Assembly: GCA_025451425.1 (NCBI GenBank)
Contig: JANWKK010000204.1
Coordinates: forward strand, 1 to 7,335
From: Gemmatimonadaceae bacterium
GTDB lineage: Bacteria; Gemmatimonadota; Gemmatimonadetes; Gemmatimonadales; Gemmatimonadaceae
Reading direction: 5' to 3'
Length of the DNA stretch: 7,335 bases
A program made the translations under genes and the position numbers. The first letter of the stretch is position 1. Each line of letters begins with the position of its first letter. Of this stretch, positions 7,254 through 7,335 are shown piece after piece. A model generated the notes under the pieces. It was not told the DNA's origin. It worked only from the letters and a program-made list of their open reading frames with translations, and made no database searches.

Positions 7254-7335
7254 GAAGCCGGCGGTGGCCTACTCTCCCGCGCTCTCTCGAGCGGAGTACC
7301 ATCGGCGCTGTAGGGCTTAACGACCGTGTTCGGAA
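7254..7335 (-). rRNA. rrf: 5S ribosomal RNA, 3' part (5' end beyond the window)
   Basis: Read on the minus strand, the window opens with TTCCGAACACGG, continues GTTAAGCCCTACAGCGCCGA and TGGTACT, and ends GGGAGAGTAGG then CCACCGCCGGC. These are conserved 5S rRNA blocks in the right order and spacing. About 82 of roughly 117 bases are present. The 3' end is estimated at about 7254 from the last pairing bases, with an uncertainty of a few bases. The rest of the rRNA operon should lie to the right of the window. Confidence 0.95.

Overview
The window looks like an ordinary chromosomal stretch of a GC-rich bacterium, most probably a member of the Gemmatimonadota. That placement is inference. It rests on the LysS insertion pattern, the prfB-lysS-LolC/E order, the GGDEF/zinc-ribbon pair and two TAnnTTTG promoter-like motifs of the type known from the related Bacteroidetes. 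Every gene I can support lies on the minus strand, so transcription runs from right (7335) to left (1). Plus-strand open frames are shadows.

Following transcription: (1) The 3' part of a 5S rRNA gene (about 7254-7335) marks the end of an rRNA operon. It is followed by a strong 13-bp terminator hairpin (7216-7244). (2) era (7177-6293), a GTPase for 16S rRNA/30S assembly, starts only 38 bases after the hairpin. It overlaps a 55-residue Trm112/YcaR-type zinc-ribbon protein (6296-6129) by ATGA. (3) A 279-base intergenic region (5850-6128) holds palindromes, a nested stem structure and a promoter-like motif. (4) Next come a GGDEF protein with a receiver-like N-terminus (5849-4851) and, overlapping by GTGA, an MJ0042-type zinc-ribbon protein with a long Pro/Ala linker and a conserved-looking helical C-terminus (4854-3910). 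(5) A 122-base gap contains a perfect 12-bp hairpin. (6) prfB (RF2, 3787-2659) carries the classical +1 programmed frameshift. It overlaps lysS (2662-1169) by GTGA, and lysS overlaps a LolC/LolE-type lipoprotein-release permease (1172-1, truncated by the window edge) by ATGA.

Functionally the window combines translation (5S, Era, RF2, LysRS), a probable second-messenger module (GGDEF plus zinc-ribbon partner) and envelope lipoprotein export. Four gene junctions are 4-base start/stop overlaps, indicating three tightly coupled operons. I found no mobile element, CRISPR array, tRNA or clearly new system. The least understood parts are the GGDEF/zinc-ribbon pair, the structured intergenic region at 5930-6121 and the apparently leaderless start of era directly behind the rRNA terminator.
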